64,000 bases of DNA from Bugulina stolonifera (taxonomy: Eukaryota; Bryozoa; Gymnolaemata; Cheilostomatida; Bugulidae), in the NCBI GenBank assembly GCA_935421135.1, contig OW285187.1, forward strand, positions 11,929,929 to 11,993,928, in the 5' to 3' direction. This document shows, piece by piece, positions 51,356-63,965 of the stretch. Under the pieces are notes generated by a model. It saw only the letters and a program-made list of their open reading frames with translations. It was not told where the DNA came from and searched no databases. Both the position numbers and the translations under genes were made by a program. The first letter of the stretch is position 1; every line of letters starts with the position of its first letter.

Positions 51356-54195
51356 CCTTCTAAGAACTGCACTGTAAGTTATAATATGTCGTACTGAAAG
51401 AGGAACATTCCAGCTTCATAACTTTACAACGAGCATGCAAAGTACACCACAAAGACATAGCAAATTCATTCAGCTTGAAACTACTGAGGAAATGAACATA
51501 TACTGTCTCAAATTCCATGACATTGATTAGTAAGTGAACCAGTAGCAAAGATAGCACAATTGCTAGTGACGTAAACCAGGGGAATGTGGTATGGCCCTGA
51601 ACGCTTCACTCCTTCAAAAGTGTTAACGGTTTTCACTACAATTCAGACAGGAATATTTTACTAATTTATAGCTAGCCTAAATCTGAACAGTTCACTTGTC
51701 TGATGCAGGGCAGATATGAATGTTTACAGCTACCAAGAATTGTAAAACCTTCTAGTATCTGTATTATACTGTATCAATGATCAATTAATGCTTCACAAAT
51801 TTTTAAACATAAGTCATTAGTCAAACATATTGCATGGAAAGGTTGGTTAGGATGCTATTAAAATACGAGATGAGGTTTGTGTGCTGATAGACCTTAGCTG
51901 ACCTCGAGTCAGGGACCTAGTATGAATTTTATCTGTGATACACTGCTACCTTATGGGTCTATTGCTACCATGTGGGTCTATCACACAACCCACAAGAGTG
52001 CAGGATGGGAATTCTTGCTAGAAAACATCTTTAAGAGTAGGTTAACCTGTCAGGCTTTACACCCTCAGAATACAGGTTAAAGAGGTCAATTGTGCTACAA
52101 GGCCTGAACAGATGGTGCTGCCAATTTCACCTGTCCTGCTGTGATGGGGTTGCTCTTGTTTCGAAGAGGGCAGAGGTTGGTCTTTATCCTGCATGCAGAT
52201 TATATATACCTCCATTATTTTAAGTTCTGATCTGCAGGGACGGTGTGATCAGCCTAAGCCTGAAAGACTTGTCACCGCCGGGGAATCGAACCCAAGCTGT
52301 CAGAACTAGAGGCAAGCAACCTAACCTCTAGGCCATACTAAGGCATTAGCATATAAATATAGTTATAGGAGCTAGCTATACTCATACTAACTATAATAAA
52401 AATTATTGGTGATTTTCATTATTATTATTTTATAATTATTATTATAGCTATCAAAGTACAGTGACCATGCTCAAAGTAATATTACTATTACTTCAACTTA
52501 GCTCCAGTTGAGTTTAATTTTCGCCCTTTGCTTTTGACTTGCTTTAGTTTATGGGCTTTCTGCTTTGAGAATGCATTTACCTGTGATGTTTAATTTTTAT
52601 GAAATGATTGATCTGGTGATGATCTGATGGGTTCTTATAAATGTCTCGTCTGGTAAAATAAAATTAAAAATAAAATTAAAAAATAGTTATAGTTAGTAAG
52701 TAATAGAAAAATAAAAAGATAAAAATTCATATGAAATATGAACGTAGTTAAACTGAACATGAGGTGCCTATTGCTACACTGATGTGTTTATTAACTAAAA
52801 ATAAAACACATATTTATCATGAAAATATAACAATTATAGTTATAATTGATAAACGCTACAAAAAAGTTCATGCTAAGATTAGAACAGGGCTGCTGGTGCA
52901 ATGTTGTGAAGCTAAATTTAAATTATAGAGTAGGGTCCAGTAAAGCTATGTGAACATCTACGGCACTGCAGCGTCGGTGTAATTACTTTCCCCGTAGAAT
53001 ATGCTGACACAACCCATAGAAACACCGCTATTTATCTACACCCACTTTCGAATTTATCAGCACAGAGAGTGGGCAGACAACTCCCTTGTTCTGCTGTTGG
53101 ATCTTGTCAATGAGCAAGATGCCACAACTCCTATTAGACACAAACGTTTATTCAATGCGAAGTTGTGCTCTCTTTCTTACATGCAGATGGCGATTTTGTA
53201 GTCAAATTCATTTATGCATGTACTAATATTAATTCACCTTTTAGTTTTTACTGTATACGAACTGCAAGACACGCTGAACAGTGAGTTGAGTGAATCGTAT
53301 GCCTAAATTACTTATAATATGACTTGTGTACATTATCATCTTGTTCTGTGTTTTAATGCATAATTTTCTCACTGTCATAGTGACTGCGTGTATAAACAGT
53401 ATAGTAACAACTGAAGTCTCACTTCTGGTGACTATAGAATTGATCAACAGGTAAATCAATGTTGATTGAAACAGTAACATGGCTCATTTGAAGGAGAGTT
53501 TATCAAAAAAGTGTGTTCTCCAAATAATGAGACTCTTACCTAGCTGAATTTCAACTAAATGTAATTTGAATATACATTAATTTGGTATAGGTTACTTTTA
53601 TTGGTACATGTAGGTGAAACAATATAATGGAGGAATTACCCATTATAATAATGCAGGTAAAATCTAGTATTTATTATATCAACAGTATCACAAACAATAA
53701 ATAACTGCAGGAAAATAACAAAATACTATTTTCCAACTTCCCTTAATTAGTGAAAAATTATAACTTGCTGCCCACAGCAATAATATCCAATAATTTAATA
53801 TTATTCAATTTTAGATAGATACATGTATATTACACAAGTACACGCTATACTGAATTTATGTTTACATGTAAATCGGTTCGGAGTTTACATTACAGTATTG
53901 TAAAAGTTGTTGTTTACCTAAGTAACAAGATGGCATTAGTACAATAAGAACATGATTGTGTTGCACAAGGTAAGCATGCCTGAACAACCGCTGGAACGAC
54001 TAGAGAGAAAGTATATTACAACCCAATATATGTGGTAGCCTAATTGTAGAGAAATTGGAAAGTAAATGAAATACACTCCAGATCTTCCATAATTTTATGC
54101 CATTAGTCAGTTACAGAAAGCTATTGTATACATACTGCAGCTCATATAATAAATCAAAATATATTAACATGTGCAGGGCTAGCAACCAGAGGCTC
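51356..54195. other. intergenic region between NPL4 and MTHFD2
   Basis: Both flanking genes are on the minus strand, so this holds the MTHFD2 promoter and the NPL4 3' UTR. Apart from a tRNA-like SINE head near 52.3 kb and AT-rich stretches at 52.4-52.85 kb, nothing is recognised. The plus-strand ORF at 53001-53201 has no known family. Confidence 0.5.
52240..52345 (-). mobile_element. tRNA-derived SINE head or tRNA pseudogene
   Basis: On the minus strand the sequence has an A box, TGGCCTAGAGGTTAGG (52320-52335), and a near-consensus B box, GGTTCGATTCC (52292-52282), about 30 bases apart, as in tRNA genes. The T-stem pairs imperfectly and I cannot fold a full cloverleaf, so a functional tRNA is unlikely. 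The SINE body may extend to about 51.9 kb, but its end and poly-A or tail repeat are not clear. Confidence 0.6.
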
Positions 54196-57100
54196 TTACT
54201 TTGGCAAGGAACACATATCACATGTGGTAGGGTTGGTGTTGATGAAAGTACAGTGGGCACACTGCCAAGTAGAACCTATTGGTGGTAGAGGCGAGGCATT
54301 GGCTCCAACAAATGAGTTGGTTCGACCTGTGGCTCCCAACACCTGAGGCACTGCAACAAAACAGACAACCTTGTTAATCCAGCTAAGTGAAGTGAAAGTC
54401 GAAGTTGAAAACCTGATAACTTCCAACAAACTGAACCAACATACAGCATGAGTGAAAGGAAGTGGTGCATACACATGTTAATTTTAGATAATCTTGGTTG
54501 CATTTGAAATTACTATCAAGCCGGGGAACTTGAAATACGTTGTTAGCAATAGAAGGAAACGTAGACTAGTAGCGTGGCATTATTACGCAGGTTTAATATA
54601 TTGGCATGTATATAATAAAATCTACCTGAAGCCTGCAATAAGTGATTCATGGTTGACCACTGATCAGATTGAGCCCACTGCAAAGCTAGTGAAGGGTCAT
54701 GTGACTTGATGGATTCAAGGAGTGGAGAGATGTGTTCTTTCAAAGGCAACACCTCACAGGTACACAGGTAGAAGAGAACATTAAAGTCAGAGAGAGCCTG
54801 CAGTACCTCCTCGTCACCAAATTGGTTTTTGTAAGACGCTAGAGTTTCTAGACTCTGGAGCTCCCCTGAATCATGGAAACAAACAGGTAGTGTGTCAGTA
54901 TCTACACTGAATATCACATTCAACATTCACTCGTATGCTTGCGTACTACTGCTAACATTGAATATAGTGAAATAGACAGCATAGCCTGAAATATACCAGA
55001 TGAATGATAACATCTGACACAGATCACAGAGCAGATGGTAAACAAAAGTTAGTCACAGTACATTGTAGGTTCATAAGATTGGTGCTTGGATTGAGAATGT
55101 GCTCTAGTCATCAGTATCTCTATGAATTGTCAAGTAATAGCACACACATGTACCTCTTACTGTTTCAGCTTATACAACTGAAAAGACCATCAGATTATAC
55201 TCAGTTACAAAGTTACTGGTTTAAAGTAGCTGAATGTATTGATTTAGCTACTACATATTACCACACTCTACAAAACATAGTGTCTGCTTCTATCAGAAAG
55301 ACTTCACCCAGTTTTATAGCAATATTCAACACTTAGAATGAAGGTCTGGAGAGATGGCTTACCAATTTGGTCTCTGTTACAGGATGGAAATGGACTCTTC
55401 TGAGAGTTGAGAGCAGCAAATGTGTAAACCTGTTCTTTGGGGAAACCCACTGACATATCTGTCAGCAGATACTCAACAGGAAGTGGTCTTGCTAGTCGTG
55501 TAATCTCGTTACCATACTTGTCTTTGTTCTAACCATATAAACATGACATATTACTGTTTACATGTAAAGGATTTGTAAACAGTAATATACCAAAACCATT
55601 TTACAATTGTGGAAATGGTGCTATACTCATAGAAGAATTATTTTGTGCCAAGGAGGAAACTTCTTGTTACAAAATAATTCTTCTATAGAAAGGAAAGGCA
55701 GGAAATAAACAGCACTACAAACAAAATACAATGGAAATTCAAACTGTATTTTCCCGGAAGCGAGGAAAAGTTGGAATGCTGTTAGAAATTACTAATAGGA
55801 CAAAATTAATAAGATAGAACGAAACGGAACTACACAGAGTGCTAAGTGCTAAAGGAGAATAAGTTTACCTTGTAAAAGACGTCAGGTACATACTGTTCAT
55901 TGCTAGACTCCTTTACATAGCCAAGTTCTGGGGCGTCATAGGTTGGTATGAAACAGTTGTCTTTGACTAATCCCATGCATTGATCGGACACCTACGGTAT
56001 ATTTATATATATTTATAATTATGTAGTTGCAGAACCGAGATGTGTGATAGTGCAGATAACTTGCATGAGCAAAATGTACATATAAAATGTAAGTACCATA
56101 TAATAGTAATACAATTACCTTCTTGTACATGTGCATACCATATAATAGTAATACAATTATCTTCTAGTACATGTACATACCATATAATAGTAATACAATT
56201 ACCTTCTAGTATATGTGCATACCATATAATAGTAATACAATTGCCTTCTGGTACATGTACATACCATATAATAGTAATACAATTACCTTCTAGTATTTGT
56301 ACATACCACATAATAGTAATACAATTACCTTCTACTACATGTACATACCATATAATAGTAATACAACTATCTTCTAGTACATGTACATACCATATAAGAG
56401 TAATACAACTATCTTCTAGTACATGTACATACCATATAACCTTCAAAGTTAATCTGATTATCCTTGTCTCCAGTGACTACTACAGTTACAAACTTGGATC
56501 CAAATACACCATCAGATGACCACCGACAAGCATTGGGGTATTTATTCTGAAACACTGCTGCTGTGATACATTCTTCAGCACTCAGAAAGAAGGAGTCCTG
56601 TAAACACAGTCATATAATAGTGTACAATTACTTTTCCAAGATAGTCCATTTGAAGAGAATAAGTCACTAATCTGAAGTTGTCTTGCCTTTGATTATAGAG
56701 GTTATTTCATTTATTAATTTGGAGTTGTCCTCCACTTAGTTGTGCGTACAAGTGTTATAGACGTTGTAGTTTATCTATAAATTATGTTTACAATCGTTGG
56801 TCACCAAGTAGCTATTAGCGTAGTGACAATGAAACAGAAATGTCTAAAAACAATATATAGCATCACAATTTTGTATGATCTTCGAAATTTTCGCAAAATT
56901 AAAGGTAAGTAAGTCACCTTTAATTCAACTTTCTACCCAAACTGAAGGCAAAATAACTCTGACCTCTCCAAAATAAACGATGAAAGGTTATCACTGAGTG
57001 GACAGCCTTGAAAAATTCAATTGTACACAGTATAATAGTATAATGGTATATGCCACCTACCAGATAACCCCTAGTGTGTTTAACTGTTCCTTTGGTGAGA

Positions 57101-60100
57101 TCTTGAGCTACGAGATCTGTAAACACCCAGCCAACTCTCCTAAGTCCCAGTCCAGCTGCCAGCTCATCTACCAGCTGCTCATGAGGATCTTCGTGTAACT
57201 CTATACTGTTCTTTGTGCATGTCTACATCATTAAACAACTCCAGCAGTAGTAAATATACATGTATATTATATAAATGATGAAAATATTACTATTTGTCCT
57301 CAAGTTACTATCTACCAGCCTACTGGCAGCCTATGGAGATGAGCCTATATAATAAAGGCTTGTTATACTATTATATCTACATTTGCAATCTTTTACATTT
57401 CATGCAGCTGACGCCAAATGTAGATAAAATAATTTAACAAGCATTTGTTGGTACACTCGTATTAATAATAGTACTGTGTACTTTCCCCAGTTTGCAAAAA
57501 ATATACTCAAACGTTTGACATTAGCCTCATCATAACTATACGAGTAAATAATAAAGTGCAAAACAATTAGCGAGTGATATAAAAAATAATGCTACGTGTA
57601 TAAACTGAGTCATTGAGCTATTGACTAACTCAACGACTCACTCAATGACTAATTCACTCACCTGTGGAGGTTCATAGATAGCGGACACAACAACTCTGAT
57701 ACCCAGAGGTATATCTGGATGTTGCTCATATCGACCAATGAGGAAGCCCATCCTTTGCTGTCCACTATTTCTCCAAAAATTTAGAAATCTATCCATAATA
57801 TTACCATTTTCAAAAGTGACATAGTCGATGTGTCTGTATGCCTGAAACAGACAACAATACCGATTGTTGAGGATGTACATGGCAATCTCTCAGCATATTC
57901 AACTTTTCTATTAGACAATCCAATGTTGGTTACAGGTTAATGGAATAGGGAGTGATGTACCTGTCTATTGAGAGTGACGGCATTTGGTTGACACTTGGTG
58001 CAGATGCCTGCAGGCCACGGCGCGTGCTCCTTGCAATCTTTTATTTTACAGCTTAGATTTTCTAGATTCACAAACTTCCCTCTAAAATACAGGCTTATAT
58101 TACAATGATCAAAATTCCTATCTTTCAACTATACTCTTCCCAGACCTAGTGGTCTATGCAGTTTATTGCTATTCATCATACAATACAAAGAATAAACAAT
58201 GCTACAGGCGTTACTAGTCTATAAGTAAAATATCCACCAAATCTATTTACTTCAATTACTTAGAGGTCCAAAAAGGACTTGTGTCCTCCTAACATGTTAC
58301 AGTTTAGTTCTCCCAGATTAATCTTTGGTGAGCTCATTAGCTTGGTGAATTTTAAGCAGTTTAATGGTGAATCCTGACTACACTTCATTACACTCGGCAA
58401 CGTAGATCGCTCTTGAATATTAATATACATAATATATGCAATCTTGAACTGTTACAAGTATGAATAACGCTAGTAATGTTAATAATGGGTTAAAAACTTG
58501 ATCTTTAAATTTAGTGTGCGTGCTCAGTTTTTCTCAGCTGGTGTAATAGCTAGAGTAACAAGCACACAGGCTAACATAGTCACCCTTGAATGACATACAT
58601 GTACGGATACATATGAAAGTATATACAGTGTAACCATACTCACTTGTCAACACCACTACGCAGTTTCCTAATATACGAATGAAATGAGAGGAATTTAATT
58701 GGAGGCTCACAGGATTTCAGGTACGTTTCGTCAAAGGGCTAAAATAATAACAGTTCAAGGACATACAATGTAATACAAACATGTACATAGACAGTGAGTA
58801 ACTAAATATTTTGTCAATACATAAAAGATATTGGAATTCAGTTCACAGATGCTCACCTATTATACAAGATATATACTTGATATAGCAATATTGTAGATAT
58901 CAGCAAGAACTTTTATGGATGTAGCAAATATATACATATACATTGTTGGTCATTCTTACCTCCAAAGGTAGACAGTGCACACATTTCCCACCTACACCAT
59001 GACGACACCTAAACAATAGTCACACAATAATACAGTTAATATGAAGTAAGCCATGAGAATTACACATACACATGATTGGTGATAATTACCTATATTGGAC
59101 CTTACGTTACGTATTAATAACAGTATACCAAAAGAGTTGCAGAGAAATTCAATATAACCATTGCTCAAAACTGCTGGTACGGTAGGCATATTGGTCTTCT
59201 TCAAGTGACAATGCAAAGCGTATTGAATATAACTCATTATTAAACAACTTGTGAACGTAACCTGCACTCATTACAATAGAAGACAATATTAACCTTTGAA
59301 CTAATACATAGAGAGAACACTTACATAGCGTCGTTCCTCTGTCGTTGAATCTTCCCATCAATTTTATCTAACTGAATGTCCACTTCATCTTCCTTCACCC
59401 AAAGGTTCGGAGCCCCAGCAACATTAGCATTCATGCCGGTATTTGAAGACGGTCTTGAAGTTGATGCTACACCATTATATGAACTAGTGGAGGGAGAACT
59501 ATCTGCTATCTGTGCACTTTTTGACATGTGTAAATATAACACATCACCATGGCTAAAAGAAATGCACAGCATTATATCGCTTGTAATACTGAATATACAT
59601 GTAGGTGTAATTTCATGTAATGTGGTTGTATCTACATTCAAACATCCTTTTTGCCTTCATATTGTCTACAAACACAAAGAAAAAGGCTTTAATCAGCACA
59701 ATCATGTGAGGATGTCTCACCTCAGCTTTAGACCTTGTAAGGTTTTACTTTTAGATTTGGTGAGACTGTCTTCATTCTTTCTATCTCGGCACAGATACCA
59801 TCCGGTGTTGGGTAGATTTAATACATCTTGAACCTAGATTGAAATACTTTACATCAAGTTGTGTCCCAGTATAGATACATACAGTTACCAAATAAATTAA
59901 AACTGAGGATCCAAGGAATTAAAAATTACGTATTCCCAACAGATTTTGGAATAACCCAACACCAATTCGTGTTCAACTCATACCTTTTTATACAGTGACG
60001 TGGAATTTTCTGTTGACTTTGTATTTATTCGTGACATTCCATGCTGTGGGGATTGAACTCTTATAACCTACAGGCAAAGACATTATAAGTAAATGTTTAT

Positions 60101-60245
60101 TATCGTCTCTTCTAATGTTTACTATGGTAATGTATAATAGGCCTACCAGTTATATACATTTACAGACTGTAAACTACAAGTCATAAGTATGCATTTATCA
60201 CAATATAAAGTATTGTCTAACTGAACTTACCCAGTCTTTAGACAT
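54196..60245 (-). CDS. nploc4: NPL4, p97/UFD1 ubiquitin adaptor, complete, fourteen exons
   Basis: NPL4 with UFD1 delivers ubiquitinated substrates to the p97/VCP unfoldase for ER-associated and chromatin-associated degradation. Minus-strand exons 60245-60231, 60067-59984, 59833-59721, 59552-59325, 59008-58960, 58738-58644, 58081-57961, 57841-57662, 57222-57061, 56597-56433, 55991-55869, 55528-55363, 54865-54626 and 54350-54196 total 1,896 nt (631 codons plus TAA). The N-terminal UBX-like fold begins [15 protein letters not shown]. The zinc fingers follow ([32 protein letters not shown]). The inactive MPN-type domain has [48 protein letters not shown] and [20 protein letters not shown]. The C-terminal domain has [20 protein letters not shown] and [11 protein letters not shown]. 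The NZF finger [19 protein letters not shown] ends the protein, as in vertebrates. The first coding exon is only 15 nt. Confidence 0.96.
55629..55686. repeat. perfect 18-bp hairpin in NPL4 intron 11
   Basis: ATAGAAGAATTATTTTGT at 55629-55646 is the exact inverse of ACAAAATAATTCTTCTAT at 55669-55686, with a 22-base loop. No target duplication is evident. It could be a small MITE relic or an RNA hairpin. Confidence 0.75.
56090..56432. repeat. 42-bp minisatellite, eight copies, at the NPL4 exon 10 splice donor
   Basis: The unit contains TACCATATAATAGTAATACA followed by ATTACCTTCTAGTACATGTA. The eighth copy passes into a ninth partial copy, which is the exon 10/intron 10 boundary itself (56433/56432). 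On the transcribed strand each unit includes ATATGGTATGT(A/G)CAT, the same sequence as the genuine 5' splice site. Confidence 0.9.
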
Positions 60246-62199
60246 TTTGAGATTTGCGTACCTCAAGTCCGTTGAATCTGCATAACAAAAATATCGCTAT
60301 TTATAAATGATATAGGCCTACATGAAATTTTGTGCTACTCAAGTCATTAGATATAAGTCCATAAATAGCATATTTTTACTTAATTTAGATTTGTTTGAGT
60401 TGACTGGGGCTTGCATTCATCATGCGTTTTGCTCTATAAAATACTACTTTTTAGCAGAATATTCTATTTTTATTATAGTTATAACTATAAGCCTAATAGT
60501 TAAAATTTTCAGAGGTGCCACCCTCAAGTTAATTCAAGCAACAGTCTGTGATTCATTATAAGGAGATACGACTTAACTGCATAGCTATAAAAAGTTTGTG
60601 ACATGAAATGTGATTTAATAACCGCTATTACCAAAGACTGCTAGTTCACACAACATCATGATAAAATCAGTACTCAATGACTTGAGTTTTAATTGACTTT
60701 GAGAGGCTGGAAACGGCAATGAATAGAAATAGCCTCAATCTCAATTAGTGATATAAATTATAACAAGTTGTACACCCAAGGAGCATGAGGATACGCCTAA
60801 ACAGTGATGCTTTGTATTGAAATTTGACAGCACTTTGTCAAAGTATTTCACTAAAACTTCACTAATTAATATTATAATAGCAGTAGCCCATTGATGGACT
60901 TGAGATCGACTCTATAAAACTGAAACAGCAAGAAACGAATCAAATTCATTCCTATACATGTAGTATTTAGGCCAATAGCAATGGTATGATTATCCATTTT
61001 ACTATTTATCCACTGCGATTATCACTATTCTTATCATTATAATGGATGCTATTTGTAGAATGAAGTTAAATTTAGTGAAAGGATTAAATCAAATGGATCA
61101 TAGATTCCCCCAGGTTTGTTTTTGAAAACCTCACCTGCGTAAGGAAAGGGTCTGGGGTAGATGAGGTGGATAATAAAAGTATTTAAAATGAATATTTCAG
61201 TTTCAATTTAATTTTATCTACCTAGCGATTACGCTTTTATATTATTATCAATGATTATTATAGAGTCACAGAGAAGTGGCAGGAATGCAATGCTGTTACG
61301 TATATTCTTGGGTCAATTTTGCTATTCAAACAGAAACAGGATACGGGGTTGGGATGTTTGGCGAGATCTGTCGGTTTCATTACCTAGTAGTTGGCGAGTC
61401 CAGTTGAATCCTGCTAAAAAGGCTGATTTGATTTCCCGGTGCTTCCTGTATAAAAAAGAAAATTGCAGTTCCATACAGAACAGTTGTATGGCATTTGCAT
61501 CTGTGCAAATAATAAAATATAGGAAATATTGTTGTAGGAGTAAATTTATTTTTTGGTAAGATAGGCTTAATAACAGATAGAATGCCCATACGCCATGCAC
61601 GATTTTTTGCCAGGACTGTCATAGTGGAGGGGGCTAATATTGATGCAGCCTACCAACATCTAGAAAGGTATTCATCACCATCAGATCATTGGTCATGATC
61701 TTGATGATCTGATTATCATTATGATTGATCACCATCGATCATATCATGATATGATTGTGCGATGTATTGACTATCACTGTTTTAGTCTGTATTGTACTGT
61801 TTTGTAGCTGTGTAACTCATTATCAATTATCTTATGATTATTAATTAAAAAAATAGTTATTAATTAGATTAATTATTTATATAAGAATTATAATTATTAT
61901 TATAATTATTAATTATATTAATAATTATATATAAATAAATATTCTATTGTATAAAATATATCATTATTGGTGTAATTAATTACGTCATCATCATATTCAA
62001 TTCGTATTTAATATGAATATCATATTGACAATCATATTCATTACTTATAATTGCATCTATTACTCATTACTGTAACAATAAAAATTGTTTCGTGGCAACA
62101 ACTACCAACGTTCAGATAGCACTAAAAGCTGTATAAAGGCATTGGAATGAAATATTCTATATCAATATATCAAACATCTAATCTCATAACTTTTGAAAT
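60246..62199. other. NPL4 upstream region and AT-rich intergenic DNA
   Basis: This should include the NPL4 promoter. Sequence at 61845-61940 is almost pure A/T with overlapping ATTAATTA/TAATTATTA palindromes, and 61670-61760 is rich in GATC/ATGAT inverted repeats. The overlapping ORFs near 61251-61622 are not recognised. Confidence 0.5.
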
Positions 62200-63475
62200 T
62201 GCTTAGCTTGGGATCAGTTCCATGCCTACATGTTGCAACTAGCTCATTCCTGCTGTTGGTGGTTCTAAGTGATTCTTGCAGATTAGAGAATGTTTTTCGG
62301 CTAAGCAGAGGTTACACTTGTTACCAACTGGGCTAAATGGTGCTGCTTTTGTTGATATCTTCTATCTTCTTCGATAATATCTTCCATCTTATGACATATT
62401 TTTGGTGTTGTTCTTTCAATGCCCACACAAATTTTACTTAGTTCTGTGGAGCTTATAAGTGATATACAGTTATATTATCTTATCTTGAATACATTTTGTA
62501 GGACTATCTGATTTGTTATTGCTAGTGTTTACAGTGGCTTGGTACATTATTTCTCTTTAATGGACAGTTCCCACTTAATTGGCATCAGTCTTGATTTCTG
62601 CAGGTGATATATCGTTGTTGGCCTCTCTCACAGTCTTGGTTTTTAGCTTTCGTTTTTTTACTGCAGTTATTAGTGCTTCATATGTGGTATATAGGCGTAG
62701 CTCACCTTTATGGTGTCTCTGTTGAAGACGTGCTCAAGGTGAACTGTGCCATGCAATCTTCTACTTTTACTGCTTGTGTATGGGTGGAAGGTTGTTCACC
62801 ATCTACGAAATCCAGTTTATGTTTTAGCTGCTGGAGCGGAGGGATTTTTTGGTGTGGCGTGAGTTCGTTTGAGGAAATGTCTTTTGTTCACTGCTGCTGG
62901 TAGCCTATATTCTACATTGTATTTGGGAATGATTGCTTTGTATATGTATACGTGAATGTCTTGATATATTGTCTTCCTTTTATTGTCTGACATTCAGGTC
63001 CAATGTCTCATCCAGGATGTTGAACTCATGATATGTGGCTTCAACTGTAATATTGATAGTCATATAGTGGAAAATGTTTAACTCAGGTACTTCTTTGAGC
63101 TCTTTACTTCTTTTTGCATATTCCTTACTATCATTAACCCATCATCTCTATACAGGCCAGTGTATTGTATTTTATTTTTGTATAGTGAGTATAAAACTAC
63201 TAGCTTGCATATTTCCGTTCCATATAGGTGCATATTGTTATGTCAAACCACCTGTTGTATGATTTCTTTACACACATAATGTCTGTGGTGTATAGCAAAT
63301 GTCTCGTTGTGTTATATATCACTTTTCTTTTGGTCTTATAGTTACAAATCCTTCCACCAAGTTGATCACATTATCGAGGATGCTTTTTGTTGTATATGGA
63401 TAGAAGTTAACTACATTGTATGTCAAAGCTTATAACAGTGCTGTTCGTATCTTTTGTTGACTCAAATCATTCTAG
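62200..63475 (-). mobile_element. decayed Penelope-like retroelement (RT and C-terminal part)
   Basis: Minus-strand reading, with many stops and frameshifts, gives in order VNFYPYTTKSILDNVINL (about 63405), the reverse-transcriptase active-site box GLYRDDGLMIV (63158-63126), ITVEATYHEFNILDETLDLN (about 63045-62985), FNRDTIKVSYAYIPHMKH (about 62735-62675) and the C-terminal CNLCLAEKHSLIC with NELVATCRH (about 62311-62215). This order and the C-terminal cysteine motif match open reading frames of Penelope-like elements seen in cnidarians and other invertebrates. A GIY-YIG nuclease core is not clearly preserved between 62660 and 62330. The copy is dead, and its upstream part probably continues beyond the MITE and the window edge. 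Confidence 0.7.
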
Positions 63476-63480
63476 TAGAC

Positions 63481-63965
63481 CAGGGGTTCCCATCCTTTTT
63501 TAGCCGAAGTACCCCTTAGCAGTCATGTAGTAAACGGCGTACCCCTTTGTAGCAGACAATGTACGCCTCTGTAAAACTATGTTTAATCAAGGATATCTTT
63601 GGTTTAACTCGATTAATTTTACATAATGAACAAGATAACTTTTCAAAATGTGTCACTTAAACAGGTAAATAAATGCAGTATGACCAGCATGAAATTTATA
63701 TTTTTCAATTATCTAATGATAACTACGTAATATAACTTTAATTGATTGTAGTGTTTTATGGCTTTTACCCTGGTTTAGCTCAACTTCATTTCCATCAGTG
63801 AGTCATTTGATGTTCAGTTCAGTGATAGATAATGATAATTCATAATTGATCGTCTGTAACTGAAAATCACTGTCAAAAATGTATTAAATTGTAGACTTAT
63901 TTGTACCCCCTAGATTTCTGAACTGTACCCCTAAGAGTACATGTACCCCAGGTTGGGAACCCCTG
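63481..63965. mobile_element. hAT-type MITE with 8-bp target-site duplication
   Basis: The 485-bp element starts CAGGGGTTCCCATCC and ends GGTTGGGAACCCCTG, near-perfect terminal inverted repeats with the CAGGGG/CCCCTG ends typical of hAT elements. It is flanked by TAGTAGAC at 63473-63480 and again at 63966-63973, an exact 8-bp duplication. It has no transposase ORF. Subterminal GTACCCC motifs repeat near both ends. It lies directly beside, and probably within, the Penelope-like relic. Confidence 0.93.

Noticed and set aside
53001..53201. 66-codon plus-strand ORF as a small gene
   Set aside because: No signal peptide, known motif or in-frame neighbour exon supports it.
56003..56519. 147- and 159-codon ORFs over the NPL4 repeat
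   Set aside because: They arise because the 42-bp unit is 14 codons long and lacks stops in those frames. The NPL4 frame itself has a stop in the first unit.
61251..61622. Overlapping ORFs on both strands as genes
   Set aside because: No recognisable domain, no splice partners found, and similar-length ORFs occur by chance in this window.
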